The translations under genes and the position numbers were made by a program. Below are positions 13,801-21,654 of a stretch of 64,000 nt of DNA, in pieces (within the stretch, counting starts at the first letter, position 1; every line of letters starts with the position of its first letter). The notes under the pieces were generated by a model. It was not told the origin of the DNA, ran no database searches, and saw nothing but the letters and a program-made list of their open reading frames with translations. This DNA comes from Limnephilus marmoratus (taxonomy: Eukaryota > Arthropoda > Insecta > Trichoptera > Limnephilidae). Location of the stretch: NCBI GenBank assembly GCA_917880885.1, contig OU862927.1:40575571-40639570 (forward strand). Direction: 5' to 3'.

Positions 13801-15116
13801 GTCGAAGTTAGCGTAACAAGGGCTGATACGGGCGCGTGTGAGGCATGGCTTTTGCCGTATCAACTGTTGTTACGATCGCGTGGAAAAGGTTAAAAAGGAT
13901 TAGGAATAACTTGGATCTCAAGACAACGCACCTTGTATACAATTCTATTGTAACTCCTCATTTAAATTATTGTTCTAGTGTTCTATTCTTATGTAGCGAG
14001 ACACAAAATAATAAACTACAGGTTATACAAAATAGGGGAATGAGGATGATTCTGAAATGTAATATCTTTACTAGAGTTAAACTATGTTACAAAACTTAAA
14101 TATGATGACAACTAAACAACATATAATATATAATACGTTAACAATGATGTACAAGCTTAAAAATAACATGCTCCCTAAATATCTGCAAACTAATATTATG
14201 TACCATGAAAATATTCACAATTATCCTACGAGGAGTTGCCGAGACTTCAGGCTTCCCAAAACTAAACTTACGTATACACAGAACAGCGTGTTTTATAAAG
14301 GTCAAAAACTTTATAATAACCTACCAAATTCCATAAAGGAAGCCTCAAGTCTTGGCACTTTTCGTAAAACATGTGCTACATACATTAAGAAAAATTTATG
14401 AATTGTATTTATTTGTATTAACTGTATGTCTTAAACCCTATTGTTTGTATTTCTAACTGGAGTAACTGTATTTCTTTTTTAAACTGTATTCTTTCCGTTA
14501 TAATTTTATGACTCTATTTATTTTATTATGTTTTTTAATACTAGATGTATGAAAATTTGCTTACATTTAAATAAAGTTACAAAAACAAAAAAACAAACAA
14601 ATTCGAGTGGTTTCTTCTAGTGAAACTTCTTTTGCACTGTTGTGATCTGAAACTCTATGGAACGAAAAAGCGACACTAAAAAGTTATAAACACATGTATC
14701 TATAGGATTTAGTCTGCGAGAGAATGAGATAGAATAATCGGTCTCCTCTTTGTGCGATGCTTCGTAGCCTACCGGTCTCCTCTTTCGTAGCCTCTCCACT
14801 CTTGTCTACATTAGTTTTTCTGAAGGTTTTATTTCTATCACGTGTGAACTGCACACAATTTTTTTTTGTGTGATTAGGAATTTTGTGCACTGGGTGTGTC
14901 TCACGCATGTATGTTTTTCCTTCCAGTGCCCCAAGCAGTGCGCCGGTGGTGGCTTGCTCCTGCAGCGGGAGGGGTGGGACCGGGGGTAGGAGCGGGGTGA
15001 CCCTGGAGGCGGGTTGGGAGGGCGGAGCACTGCTCACACACGGAGCCCTGCTGCAGTTTGGCTGCCTCATGTTTGTGTTCAGCATCACCGACGCACACAT
15101 CCTGGCCACCGAGTGA
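1506..15116 (+). CDS. PHF12: PHF12/Pf1 orthologue (PHD-PHD-FHA co-repressor subunit), 10 exons, 5' end missing
   Basis: Exons at 1506-1816, 3317-3597, 4822-4970, 5061-5135, 5870-6125, 6831-7480, 7716-7897, 8704-8854, 10589-10815 and 14927-15116 all join in frame across GT-AG introns, giving 2,472 nt (823 codons plus stop). Domains in order: PHD1 (C4HC3), an arginine/glutamate-rich linker, the MRG-binding motif [11 protein letters not shown]2 interrupted by an intron, the helix [13 protein letters not shown] and a C-terminal FHA domain. This order and these motifs match vertebrate PHF12. The family is nuclear; PHF12 bridges Sin3-HDAC to the chromodomain protein MRG15 in a Sin3S/Rpd3S-like co-repressor acting in transcribed chromatin. 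The first exon here starts in phase 0 without a start codon. The family normally has some 20-40 more N-terminal residues, so a short first exon lies upstream, probably outside the window. Exons are strikingly GC-rich against AT-rich introns. Confidence 0.95.
2188..2603 (-). mobile_element. tRNA-derived SINE (family A), full length
   Basis: Read on the minus strand it has a tRNA-like head (TAGTCCAGCGG as A box, GGGATCGAATCCC as B box), a roughly 330-bp body with a polypurine stretch, and a poly(A) tail seen here as the T-run at 2188-2203. The same family recurs at about 9194, 35326 and 46563, with fragments elsewhere. RNA polymerase III transcription and LINE-driven copying are inferred from the class. 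Confidence 0.85.
3317..3597 (+). CDS. PHF12: PHF12 exon: charged linker and MRG15-binding motif
   Basis: The acceptor is CTTCCAG before 3317 and the donor is AAAG|GTAAAT. The first part is serine-rich; the middle is a run of Glu/Arg/Lys likely to form a charged helix. The end carries [16 protein letters not shown], which matches the NPTQFQLP core of the PHF12 region that binds the MRG domain of MRG15/MORF4L1. This motif is the best single identifier of the gene outside the PHD and FHA domains. Confidence 0.94.
3741..4288. repeat. Two nested inverted-repeat pairs around a tRNA-like core
   Basis: About 87 bp at 3741-3826 recurs inverted at 3942-4028, and about 77 bp at 4047-4125 recurs inverted at 4214-4288. 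Between the second pair lies a tRNA-like 3' half (GGGTTCGAGTCCC, then GCGACCA). The simplest reading is two tRNA-derived SINE copies inserted head to head with damaged heads. It lies in the PHF12 intron 3598-4821. Confidence 0.6.
4360..4434 (-). mobile_element. tRNA-like SINE head
   Basis: On the minus strand it reads like a tRNA: TTAGCTCAGTGG (A box), an anticodon-arm-like stretch CTGGCAAGG, GGGTTAGATTCC (B box) and a terminal ACCA. The acceptor pairing is imperfect, so it is a SINE head or tRNA pseudogene rather than a working tRNA gene. Confidence 0.55.
4822..4970 (+). CDS. PHF12: PHF12 exon: first half of second PHD finger
   Basis: The acceptor is TTGCAG before 4822 and the donor is CAG|GTAACA after 4970. 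It encodes [14 protein letters not shown], then [13 protein letters not shown], the first zinc ligands of PHD2. The intron falls directly after the ligand histidine. Human PHF12 has the closely similar [14 protein letters not shown] here. The exon ends in phase 0. Confidence 0.95.
5061..5135 (+). CDS. PHF12: PHF12 exon: second half of second PHD finger
   Basis: A 75-bp, 25-codon exon between AACTTGCAG and GTGAGT. It reads [20 protein letters not shown], supplying the last Cys/Cys/His ligands of PHD2, followed by VEQYI. It is one of the most conserved parts of the family. The intron before it is only 90 bp (4971-5060). Confidence 0.95.
5870..6125 (+). CDS. PHF12: PHF12 exon: arginine/proline-rich linker after PHD2
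   Basis: The acceptor is GGTTCCAG before 5870 and the donor is AAAG|GTAACA after 6125. It begins [20 protein letters not shown], continues [14 protein letters not shown] and ends in an Arg/Pro-rich stretch including [10 protein letters not shown]. The same order (VSQHVVKVDFLNRI then a basic segment and FPPPLIAP) follows PHD2 in vertebrate PHF12, so this is a diverged homologous linker. GC content is very high. Confidence 0.92.
6400..6808 (+). mobile_element. MITE ending just before a PHF12 splice acceptor
   Basis: This segment is related over most of its length to 11,398-12,026 (shared ATCGTATATTTTATT, ATAAGGGTCAAAAT and other blocks). It ends ...GCAAATAAGAGG|TTAA about 20 bp before the acceptor of exon 6831. 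The TTAA edge suggests a piggyBac-type MITE. Confidence 0.6.
6831..7480 (+). CDS. PHF12: PHF12 exon: acidic/lysine-rich region and conserved leucine helix
   Basis: The largest exon (650 bp), between TTTTTTCAG and GAG|GTTTGT. It starts with the linker [20 protein letters not shown] and an Asp/Glu/Ser stretch, passes a Lys/Arg-rich part ([11 protein letters not shown], a possible nuclear localisation signal) and ends with [20 protein letters not shown]. This last piece corresponds to LDEKLIKLLALQRIHQL of vertebrate PHF12, in the region implicated in Sin3 binding. An inserted repeat sits just upstream of the acceptor. Confidence 0.93.
7716..7897 (+). CDS. PHF12: PHF12 exon: proline-rich segment before the FHA domain
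   Basis: The acceptor is AATTGCAG before 7716 and the donor is CCAG|GTAATG. It encodes [20 protein letters not shown], a proline-rich stretch, then [15 protein letters not shown]. The vertebrate protein has a similar lead-in (EVQ.., RAVFYPL) before its FHA domain. The exon ends in phase 2 and joins cleanly to the next. Confidence 0.9.
8085..8603 (+). mobile_element. MITE family P, copy 1
   Basis: A 520-550-bp AT-rich repeat that recurs at about 18,345-19,352 (interrupted) and 29,296-29,880. Its right end is ...GAGGTCTGAGGGG|TTAA; other copies end GGCCTGAGTGG|TTAA. The TTAA edge and short CC-starting termini suggest a piggyBac-type MITE. It lies in the PHF12 intron 7898-8703. Confidence 0.65.
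8704..8854 (+). CDS. PHF12: PHF12 exon: FHA domain, first part
   Basis: The acceptor is TTGCAG before 8704 and the donor is GAG|GTAGAT after 8854. It encodes [20 protein letters not shown] and then [13 protein letters not shown]. The glycine-rich loop and the Ser..His pair (SERH) are FHA phosphopeptide-loop features, and human PHF12 has CNYVSGKHACIFYDE at this place. Confidence 0.95.
9194..9550 (+). mobile_element. SINE family A, 5'-truncated
   Basis: The body and tail match the copy at 2188-2603 in the opposite orientation and end in an A-run at 9541-9550. Only the last bases of the tRNA head (CCCGGCATGCGCAAATAAAT) remain. It lies in the PHF12 intron 8855-10588. Confidence 0.85.
9560..10035 (+). 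repeat. LINE-like 3' end repeat
   Basis: It ends CATACAAACTTTCGCGTTTATAATATTAG. That type of end, preceded by AAAATCCATTCAGTAGTTTT, recurs at the 3' ends of lepidopteran retrotransposon-derived repeats. No coding frame remains. Confidence 0.45.
10195..10485 (+). repeat. Lepidopteran-type dispersed repeat
   Basis: The stretch AAAACCGCATGAAAATCCGT, then GATCTAAGCACACAGACAG and AGCGACTTCATTTTATACCA, is a block I associate with dispersed repeats of moths and butterflies. It sits about 100 bp before a PHF12 acceptor. Confidence 0.5.
10589..10815 (+). CDS. PHF12: PHF12 exon: FHA domain, second part
   Basis: The acceptor is GATTGCAG before 10589. It encodes [20 protein letters not shown], equivalent to HYELLNYSEHGTTVDNV of vertebrate PHF12, followed by LYSCDF, an alanine-rich insert and a threonine run. 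The donor is CCCAG|GTACAA, weaker than the other donors. It is chosen because its phase (2) matches the exon at 14927. If unspliced, the frame runs on for 19 more residues and stops at 10873. Confidence 0.92.
11398..12026. mobile_element. TTAA-flanked MITE inside the Pogo-like MITE (insert 1)
   Basis: 629 bp bounded by TTAA at 11394-11397 and 12027-12030. Its ends are CCCCCTGAGGGCC and the reverse complement of CCCGGCCTGTGCC, imperfect inverted repeats. The TTAA duplication is the signature of piggyBac-type transposition. It is related to 6400-6808. Confidence 0.7.
12063..13139. mobile_element. TTAA-flanked MITE inside the Pogo-like MITE (insert 2)
   Basis: 1,077 bp bounded by TTAA at 12059-12062 and 13140-13143, with inverted ends CCACTGGAACGAC and CCACTGGAGCGACC. 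There is no coding frame. Near the right end the palindrome TCGAATTATTCGA occurs twice. Confidence 0.75.
13186..13430 (-). mobile_element. Inverted copy of the 735-1015 MITE
   Basis: It begins TTAACCGGTCAGCAAC and runs through GTGACATCCCTAAAACAAAA, the reverse complement of the segment near 785-1015. It lies only about 30 bp from the end of the Pogo-like MITE. Confidence 0.6.
13845..14592 (+). pseudogene. 5'-truncated non-LTR retrotransposon, ORF2 C-terminus
   Basis: Two frames (13845-14099 and 14084-14401) overlap with a -1 shift and together encode the end of a LINE reverse-transcriptase protein: [33 protein letters not shown], then the tail motif [20 protein letters not shown]. This order is typical of Jockey/CR1-like ORF2 proteins. 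A 3' UTR with AATAAA and an A-rich tail (14,570-14,592) follows. The polymerase core is missing, so it is a dead copy, in the last PHF12 intron on the gene's own strand. Confidence 0.85.
14605..14868 (+). repeat. Repeat family C (240 bp), copy 1
   Basis: The block from GTGAAACTTCTTTTGCAC through AAAAAGCGACACTAAAAAG to GTGTGAACTGCACACAATTT and a T-run. Copies at about 20214, 34702 and 56748 share both ends, so this is a discrete dispersed element. No protein or tRNA similarity is evident. Confidence 0.75.
14927..15116 (+). CDS. PHF12: PHF12 terminal exon: end of FHA domain and stop
   Basis: The acceptor is TTCCTTCCAG before 14927. After a Ser/Gly-rich start it encodes [20 protein letters not shown] and then [14 protein letters not shown], stopping with TGA at 15114-15116. 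Human PHF12 has [20 protein letters not shown] then FVFSITE, so this is the true C-terminus of the FHA domain. The intron before it is 4.1 kb and packed with transposable elements. Confidence 0.94.
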
Positions 15117-15182
15117 AGGGACCACAACCATTCTAATTATGTGGTAATTATGATTTTTTTAATTAAGTGATTTAATTTTATC

Positions 15183-15188
15183 AATAAA
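15183..15188 (+). promoter_or_regulatory. Candidate poly(A) signal of PHF12
   Basis: A canonical AATAAA lies 67 nt after the PHF12 stop codon, just before the minisatellite. It is the first such hexamer downstream. Cleavage would then fall at the start of the repeat array. Confidence 0.5.
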
Positions 15189-15205
15189 TCGACCAATTTT
15201 TGTGA

Positions 15206-15540
15206 ATTCATATTCAGTGCAACACCGCTGTAGATTCATATCAGTGTAATATCAACCTTTTCTAGATTCATATCAGTGTAACACCAACTTCTGTAGGTTC
15301 ATATCAGTGTAACACCAACTTTTGTAGATTCATATCAGTGTAACACCAACTTCTGTAGATTCATATCAGTGTAACACCAACTTTTGTAGATTCATATCAG
15401 TGTAACACCAAATTTTGTAGATTCATATCAATGTAACAACAAATTTTGTAGATTCATATCAGTGTAACACCAAATTTTGTAAATTCATATCAGTGTAACA
15501 CATACTTGTCAGATTCATATCATTGTAACACCTAATTTTC
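15206..15540 (+). repeat. 31-bp minisatellite, about 11 units
   Basis: About eleven head-to-tail copies of a roughly 31-bp unit starting ATTCATATCAGTGTAACACC and ending in TTTTGTAG. The middle copies differ by one or two bases; the outer ones are more diverged, as in unequal-crossover arrays. There are no spacers, so it is not a CRISPR. It lies directly behind the PHF12 poly(A) signal. Confidence 0.95.
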
Positions 15541-15638
15541 ATTACAGTTTTCTTTACAGAAAATGAACTTTTTGAAAATTTCTTATATCCCAATCATTTG
15601 TAACAGATATTTATATGACTTTATTGTTTTCTTTTCAG

Positions 15639-15755
15639 AATGCATCCCCATTGGCGTGTGATTGTGTCTCCGAGGACTTTGTTAAATTATTACGAGGGAG
15701 CTGGCGGATTATGAAGCTCAAATATTTTTATAGAAACATAAAATTTCTTGTATAA
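15639..15755 (+). other. Possible small terminal exon or spurious ORF (38 codons)
   Basis: After a pyrimidine-rich TTCTTTTCAG there are 38 open codons, beginning NASPLACDCVSEDFVKLLRG and ending TAA at 15753-15755. Its base composition is less AT-rich than the surroundings and the residues look protein-like. I recognise no family. It could be an alternative last exon of PHF12, the last exon of an unseen transcript, or chance. Confidence 0.25.
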
Positions 15756-16727
15756 ACAAAATATTGCCTAATAATTGTATAATCACTGCCAATTTCCTAA
15801 TTTGTAAGGACGTTTTTTAATTAGCAATCAAATGGAGAATAATATTAAATAATTTTTAACAAAAATAATAGTGTAATGAAAAAAATGTGCAATTTGGTCA
15901 TATGTGTCAATATCATTTAAGTTTGTAAAAAATCAATACATACTACGTTATTTTTAAATCATTTTAATTTTAAAGGATATTTTTTCATATTGGGGTGTGC
16001 TTGTTGATTGAGTGCAGGACTAGCATTAGTTTGGGCCGAGTTTGAGGCTATTTTCAGGTACGTACTGCTGCTATGCTTGTTCTTATTATTAAAAAAAAAA
16101 TGAAATAAATTAAATACAAAATGGTTTCTCCCAAAAACATTACAATACATCTAGACTTGCTATTGTCTCAAAAACTCAAGATAAAAAGTGGCAATGGAGA
16201 AACCCTATTATGTTTCCAGTTAACTCTTAATTTAAACGTTGCTAATGACGTCATACGTAAATATATAGTCACTTGATACAACATGTATTACTGTCAATCT
16301 TTTGATATCCGGAGAGATACCACATATTCACAAATCCGTAGCAGTTATACCTAGTGCGGAGATGTCCCCGTCCGACCTGCCGACGGAAGTAGCGACATCT
16401 AGTGTTGAATTCTTGAATTCGAAACCGAATTATAACAGTAGCTTTGTGTGAAATTCACATACACAGATGCTATTTGTGGCGTGGCGTCCGACATGCACTC
16501 GTTGTTGTGTTAACCACGCAGACGCTACGGTATTAATAATGTTCGATACGAAATCGAAAACACTACAATTGACTTGCTTTTGGCTTGCCACTTTAGAGAT
16601 TTATACAGCGCGTCTATATAGCATTTTTTTTGTACGCACAAGAATTGAAAATGGTGGAGCCTGTCTCTGTTTTAGTGAAATTTTATGATGTGTAATCATA
16701 ACGCGAGTTTAGAATATCCTGGTTTAT
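15756..16727. other. AT-rich intergenic sequence, nothing assigned
   Basis: No convincing exon or complete repeat. Short open frames near 15,959-16,150 (minus) and 16,467-16,688 (plus) have no recognisable family motif. Confidence 0.5.
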
Positions 16728-16866
16728 CAAATTTGGTCACCCAATACAGTAAAAGTTACAATTGCAGAACCCAACCCAACCTTCCTCTTCTCCTTCTCTT
16801 CTTTCATTAACCTCACAACATTTTACGTGTTTTGGATGCCTTAGTTCTATTGGTTCAGTTGTGTCA
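16728..16866 (+). mobile_element. SINE family A fragment
   Basis: A degenerate middle section of family A (GGTCACC, the CCTTCCTCTTC pyrimidine tract, CCTCACAACAT, TTTGGATGCC). Both ends are missing. Confidence 0.55.
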
Positions 16867-18663
16867 AATAATGTATAGCTGTATTATTTAAAAGATAACT
16901 ATTGTCATTTATCTATGGCTAAACTTTAGACAAACTCTATTATTATTATTTATGTAGGTAGGGGTAAAATACGTAATGATTGCCCGCTTAAGGCAATTTT
17001 GACTGAATGAACCCACCATTTTACAAAATAGTACATAGTGGCACGCGATATCAAACCAAAAAATTCTTCAATAAGTTACAACACGACTAAATGACATTTT
17101 TTAAATGAACAAAAAATATAGCCAAATGTACACAATAATAGCCCACTTTTTCATAAAGATTTCCACAATAACGACAGTGATTGCCCACTTTAGTGATTAA
17201 CCACTCGGACCCATAAGCTTTTTTTTTCACTATAATATAAATTGCCTGACATGTGTATGACTTATGACTTATTAAAAATCATTACAATACACACTTGTTT
17301 ATTTTGTTTTATTATCAATAAGCAAGATTAAAATATTATTAAGAAATAATGCAAAATTGAAAAAACTTCGATGCACTTTGCAAAATTTGATTTCACTTTT
17401 CAACAATGTGACTGCTTCTATTGAAATGGCGTTTTGTTAATTTGTGTTGAACTAAAGTCGGGTCCATAGCTTGTAAATTTGCCTTGACAGTCCCGTAACA
17501 ACATCCAATGTTTGTCATCAACATCATAAATATTGACAATTTTTGTTGTTTTCGAACTTCCCATGTTCGACGGAAAACATATACTAAAAAATCCATCCCG
17601 GGTGAAGCGGGAAGGCCGGCGGGGGGGAATAATAATTTTTTGACGGTATGGAGAATTAACGGCCTTTTGTGGTTATGTGCAATGAGTGATCACGAGTTAA
17701 AAATATTATTATACCTAAATATAATATGATAATAAAAATATTTGATAATAAAATTATAATATATCAAATATTTATAATTATTCTGTTTTTGACGTAAATA
17801 TTTACGCTCTCTAAATTCTTAATAGCAACTTTAGGTCGTGCAATAATCGATATTAGTCGGAAATCTTTACTGATAAATAAATATCTATTAAAATATCTGT
17901 GTTTTCTCCTTGATGCATCTCTTTTTCATCAGAACGCATTTTAACATTGATATAAACGTCAAGCGCTCATTGCTAATGGGTCCTTATCGCAGACCACAAG
18001 CCAAATTGTGTGTGATCGCGCAAACTTCGCACCAATCTTTCAACCGTGTTTAGTGTTTCAACAAACGGAGGATACGGAAAACAAAAAATGTTGATGTGAT
18101 GTTTGATGGACTTTCACGGCAAATTGCGGCAAACGTTTGAGCTCTGGACCTGCCTTAATAGAGACATCTGTTAAGATTTTGGTGAAATATTTACATCCGC
18201 TGTGAGACATGACATAGTTATATACACTAGTTTCGTGACTCAGAATCAACTCTACTCAACACCTCTTTGAAAAGTTATGAAAAATAAAATTGAGAAATAG
18301 TCCATAAACACCTAAACTAACGTGACCTGTTGAACCTCTGAGGCTAATTTGTTCCATTTTCTGAACAACTATAGAAATTGTCTCTCCCTTACTATCTATA
18401 ATGGTTAGAAATATGATCTAAACGATGTTAGAAAGAGAAAACATTGCGCTTTATAACCAAATCTAGAAATTAACCGCAAAATAATTAAAATTTATGAATT
18501 CAAAGTTTCCCGCCGCAATTTGAAAAAAATTATGTAACTTTGAGAATTTTTAATAAATTAATTATTTTTACTTGAATTGGTAAAAAAGTGAGTTGACAAT
18601 AACGTTTATAACACGTTTGCCTATTAAAATACGTATAGGTACTTTTTTTTAGTTAGAAAAACA

Positions 18664-18952
18664 TACTCAATTTGGGAGGCGGGAATGGGTACCGCCGCTT
18701 TGGGAACCTTTATTGGATAACCAACACCTTTGCCATAGGTCACCCCAAGTGGTTCGCTACGTTTGATGATTTAGCAGGGGGGCCCGGGTTCATGGGGTGA
18801 GGTTTGTCTAGGTCTTTGAGGCGGATGACCAGGACACACTGAACCCCAGATCTACCCACCCCTTAAACCCATTTCCTTCCCAGAACTCTCCTCTCCTACC
18901 TTTCCTAAAAAAAACCCTCCACAAACATGTGTGGAGCCTCAGGTTAAAAAAA
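18664..18952 (+). mobile_element. SINE family B copy
   Basis: It starts AATTTGGGAGGCGGG.ATGGG, contains the family block CACCCCAAGTGGTTCGCTAC and ends TGTGTGGAGCC.. with an A-run at 18944-18952. Other copies are at about 31400, 33580(-), 37874, 42056, 42736(-), 52056(-) and 61141(-). Confidence 0.8.
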
Positions 18953-18954
18953 AA

Positions 18955-19178
18955 TACTCCATTTTTCTTCTTTGTGTGCCGTATCAGGTCCTCCCGACGC
19001 TGGCGATCACTCTTGAAAATGTCTCTGTCTTGCGCTGCCCGGAATAGCTCCTCCACACTTCTAATGCCGGTCCACTCTCATATATTACGCAGCCAAGACA
19101 TATGTCTCCTACCAGGCCCTCGGCGACCCTCTATCTTGCCTTTCAATATTAAATGGAGCAAGTGATACTTCTCTAATA
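18955..19178 (-). pseudogene. LINE protein fragment (post-RT region)
   Basis: The minus strand encodes SWLRNIREWTGI.SVEELFRAAQDRD, a C-terminal block common in arthropod endonuclease-reverse-transcriptase LINEs. The frame then drifts. It is a short 5'- and 3'-truncated piece fused to the SINE B tail. Confidence 0.75.
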
Positions 19179-19439
19179 AACTACTCCATTAAACATTTTT
19201 ATGTTTGCATTAAAAAAAATTATATTTAATCACCTTTCATAAAACCAGTTTTTAGTTTTTGGATGTGTTCAGGAATATTCTATTTATTTTGGATTTTTTT
19301 GTAAAGCCGAAAAATTTTGACCTTCCAACAAAATAGACACGAGGCCTGAGTGGTTAACCAATTTTTCATATATATATATATTTTTTAAAACTTTAAATGA
19401 CTTTTCAAAGGGGGTGTTGCGTTAGTTGATTCTGAGTTG

Positions 19440-20210
19440 TCTGGTCACTGTTAGTGAGAAAGGACAATCACTAGTTGCGGGCAATCATAGTCTAGGTGAA
19501 AAATATAAAAAAATTGTCTGAATGAATTGAATCATAATATATATGTTACAAATCCATAAAATATATGCATGCTAATTGGTGACTTCAACTTTCTTTACAA
19601 TCGGTATAGATCATACTTACTGGATATCTGTTTGACTGTTAACAAAACCAAAACAAACTTTGTACGTAATGTAATATTTGGGTTACTATAATAATACATA
19701 TGTATTATCATTTAGGTACATAATATTTAGTTTTTCCAATTACTCTTCATTAAAAAAGATTTGTACATATATAATATTATGTTATTAGTTTGTTTATAAT
19801 AATAATTATTAATCAAATTGCATAAAAGTTACATGAATTAGTTAATATTCTCTCCGTAGTTATTTATACCTGATTTATTATTGTTGGTAACAATGATAAA
19901 TCATTAGTTAAAAAATTATAGGTAACATTATATGATTATTATTTTAAAAAGCTACTGAGTATGGATTTAATAAAGAGTTTTACTAAATATCTTGTATTTT
20001 TTTTAATTTATTTAATGTGTTTGTTCTCTCTTGTTCAGTGTCTTCCAAGGTGAGTAGAACGAAACAGTACCTAGCTTCCAGACCAGCACTTATATTCAGA
20101 GAAAGATTTTTTTGTTCGTCCACCATCTTCAACAGGAACGTAACAAACAAATTACAGACAGACGAAATGACAAATGGTCGAGTTAAAAAAAGGACTTCAC
20201 TTACAATAAG
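19440..20210. other. AT-rich sequence, nothing assigned
   Basis: No gene, tRNA or clear repeat. It ends at a family C repeat. Confidence 0.4.
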
Positions 20211-20213
20211 ATT

Positions 20214-20412
20214 ACTCTTTTGAAGTGAAAACTTCTTCAGCACTTCAGTGTTTTGAAACTCGATGAAACGAAAAAGCGACACTAAAAAGAGACAAACACA
20301 TACATCTATAGGATTTAGCCTGCAAGAGAATGAGATAGGTTTCCCCACTCTTGTCTACTTTAGTTTGCTGTAGGTTTCAATTCTACCGCATGTGAACTGC
20401 ACACATTTTTTT
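20214..20412 (+). repeat. Repeat family C, copy 2
   Basis: It matches the copy at 14605 from GAAGTGAAAACTTCTT to GTGAACTGCACACATTTT plus a T-run, with a 40-50-bp internal deletion. Confidence 0.75.
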
Positions 20413-20517
20413 TTTATGTGAAAAAAAAAAAAAATTTTTTCCGCTACAACAACATCAATAATGCCATTTTTTGTAATATCAGCACTCCAGCGCACCCAAA
20501 AGTCACGAGCCCCCACT

Positions 20518-20696
20518 GACAGTATCTTCCACTCTGGAACGTGTCGCAAATATACTATAATATATTATTTTTAATGAAATGATTGTGAAATAACACAAAT
20601 TCATCAAATAAAATTTATTTGCACACTTCGGGATTCGATCCCATGACCTTCAGATTGTGAGTCAAGAACCTTACTTTTCGACCACGGGGGCCATCA
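20518..20696 (-). mobile_element. SINE family A, head half
   Basis: The minus strand shows a tRNA-like head (GGTAAGGTTCTTGACTCAC, GGGATCGAATCCC) and the first part of the body up to the CAGAGTGGAAGATAC block; the rest is missing. Confidence 0.75.
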
Positions 20697-21159
20697 AAAC
20701 AGGTTAAAACATTTACCATATTCTTCAAAGACGTAACAAACAAATTTGCAGACAGATAAAATATCAAATGGTTGAGTTAAAACAGGACTTCACTTCCACT
20801 CTGTCAATAAGATTACACTTTTTGTATCTTATAGCAAAATTTAAAACTCTAAAGTTCTGTGTTGCAGAATCGTATTTAACGGGTGTCTAATTTGCGCCGT
20901 TGCAATGGAATTTCCGCAATCTTCATAGCTGTAAAGTTGTGTAGATTGCGGAATCTGTCTTCGACAGGCGCCCATAAAACCTTATTCTAGCTCTTCATTT
21001 TTCTCCTGCAGATGTTGATTTTTAAATAGACTGGGACACAAAAGATTAGGGGAATGGCTGCTCTAGTAACATGCTTTATGATGTAGTGGCAATAGTTGGT
21101 GATCTGCACTCTCATACCAGCTATGTGTAGAGCATGAAGCCAAAATCATAATAATCATT

Positions 21160-21640
21160 ATAATTGTTAAGAATAGAGACATCTATGAGATGATTGCTGT
21201 AGTTAATCATTGATTTAATCTTGATCAGGTTATTAAGAAATAGTGGACACTAGAGACATCTAGGTAATTTTATTGTATCGAGTTATTGATACTGGCTGGC
21301 GAGAATACGCCGCGTGACCAGTAGGTTCCGACGGCCGTCTATTGTTTATTATTGGGATGTCTTATCTCCGGGTATTTTCTATTTTTTAATAGTATAAAAG
21401 GGGTGTTGTTCAAAAAACTATCTCTCTCGCATTAAACGATACCTAGGGTACGGTTCCCTTAATTCCCTTAGTCCGGGCCAAAATATTATAAAATGTTAAT
21501 TTCATTGTTGTAAATTCAAAGTGATTGTAAATAAAAACGACTCCATATTAAAAAGTGTTTTACAATTTAAAAAAGTCCACTACCCCGATCATGAAATGAA
21601 GTTATTGACAATTAGGTAGTTTTAATTTCAGAAAAATCAT
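21160..21640 (+). mobile_element. Possible solo LTR
   Basis: A TATAAAAGG box at about 21,392 sits in a block that starts TGTTAAGAATAGAGACATC, with a downstream start-like stretch and ATAAAAACG further on. That layout resembles an LTR promoter. No partner LTR is in the window, so this is tentative. Confidence 0.3.
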
Positions 21641-21654
21641 AGGTATTTTTACTT

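Larger units (their letters stand above)
18345..19352 (+). mobile_element. MITE family P, copy 2, split by SINE/LINE sequence
   Basis: The left part (18,345-18,655) and right part (19,196-19,352) match the family at 8085 and 29296 in order. The right end is GGCCTGAGTGG|TTAA. The 540 bp between is SINE family B plus a LINE fragment. Confidence 0.65.
18240..19437. mobile_element. Inverted-repeat MITE holding further insertions
   Basis: TCAGAATCAACTC..AACACC..CTTTGAAAAG at 18240-18280 recurs inverted at about 19396-19437. A small uninterrupted relative with the same ends is at about 56,073-56,249. The middle of this copy has been replaced by MITE family P. Confidence 0.55.
16976..19488. mobile_element. 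Candidate outer element of a nested insertion stack
   Basis: ATGATTGCCCGC at 16976-16987 recurs inverted at 19477-19488, and nearby text mentions the same CCCGC/GATTGCCC motifs again near 17,150. The interior holds later insertions (features at 18240, 18345, 18664 and 18955). No transposase frame is seen. The termini are short, so the outer boundary is tentative. Confidence 0.3.

Noticed and set aside
15206..15540. Regularly repeated units that could be mistaken for a CRISPR array
   Set aside because: Units are contiguous with no unique spacers, the genome is animal, and no cas genes exist. It is a minisatellite.
15959..16150. Minus frame and a possible 41-bp plus-strand micro-exon at the same place
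   Set aside because: Splice-like AG and GT flank it, but there is no in-frame partner and no recognisable motif.
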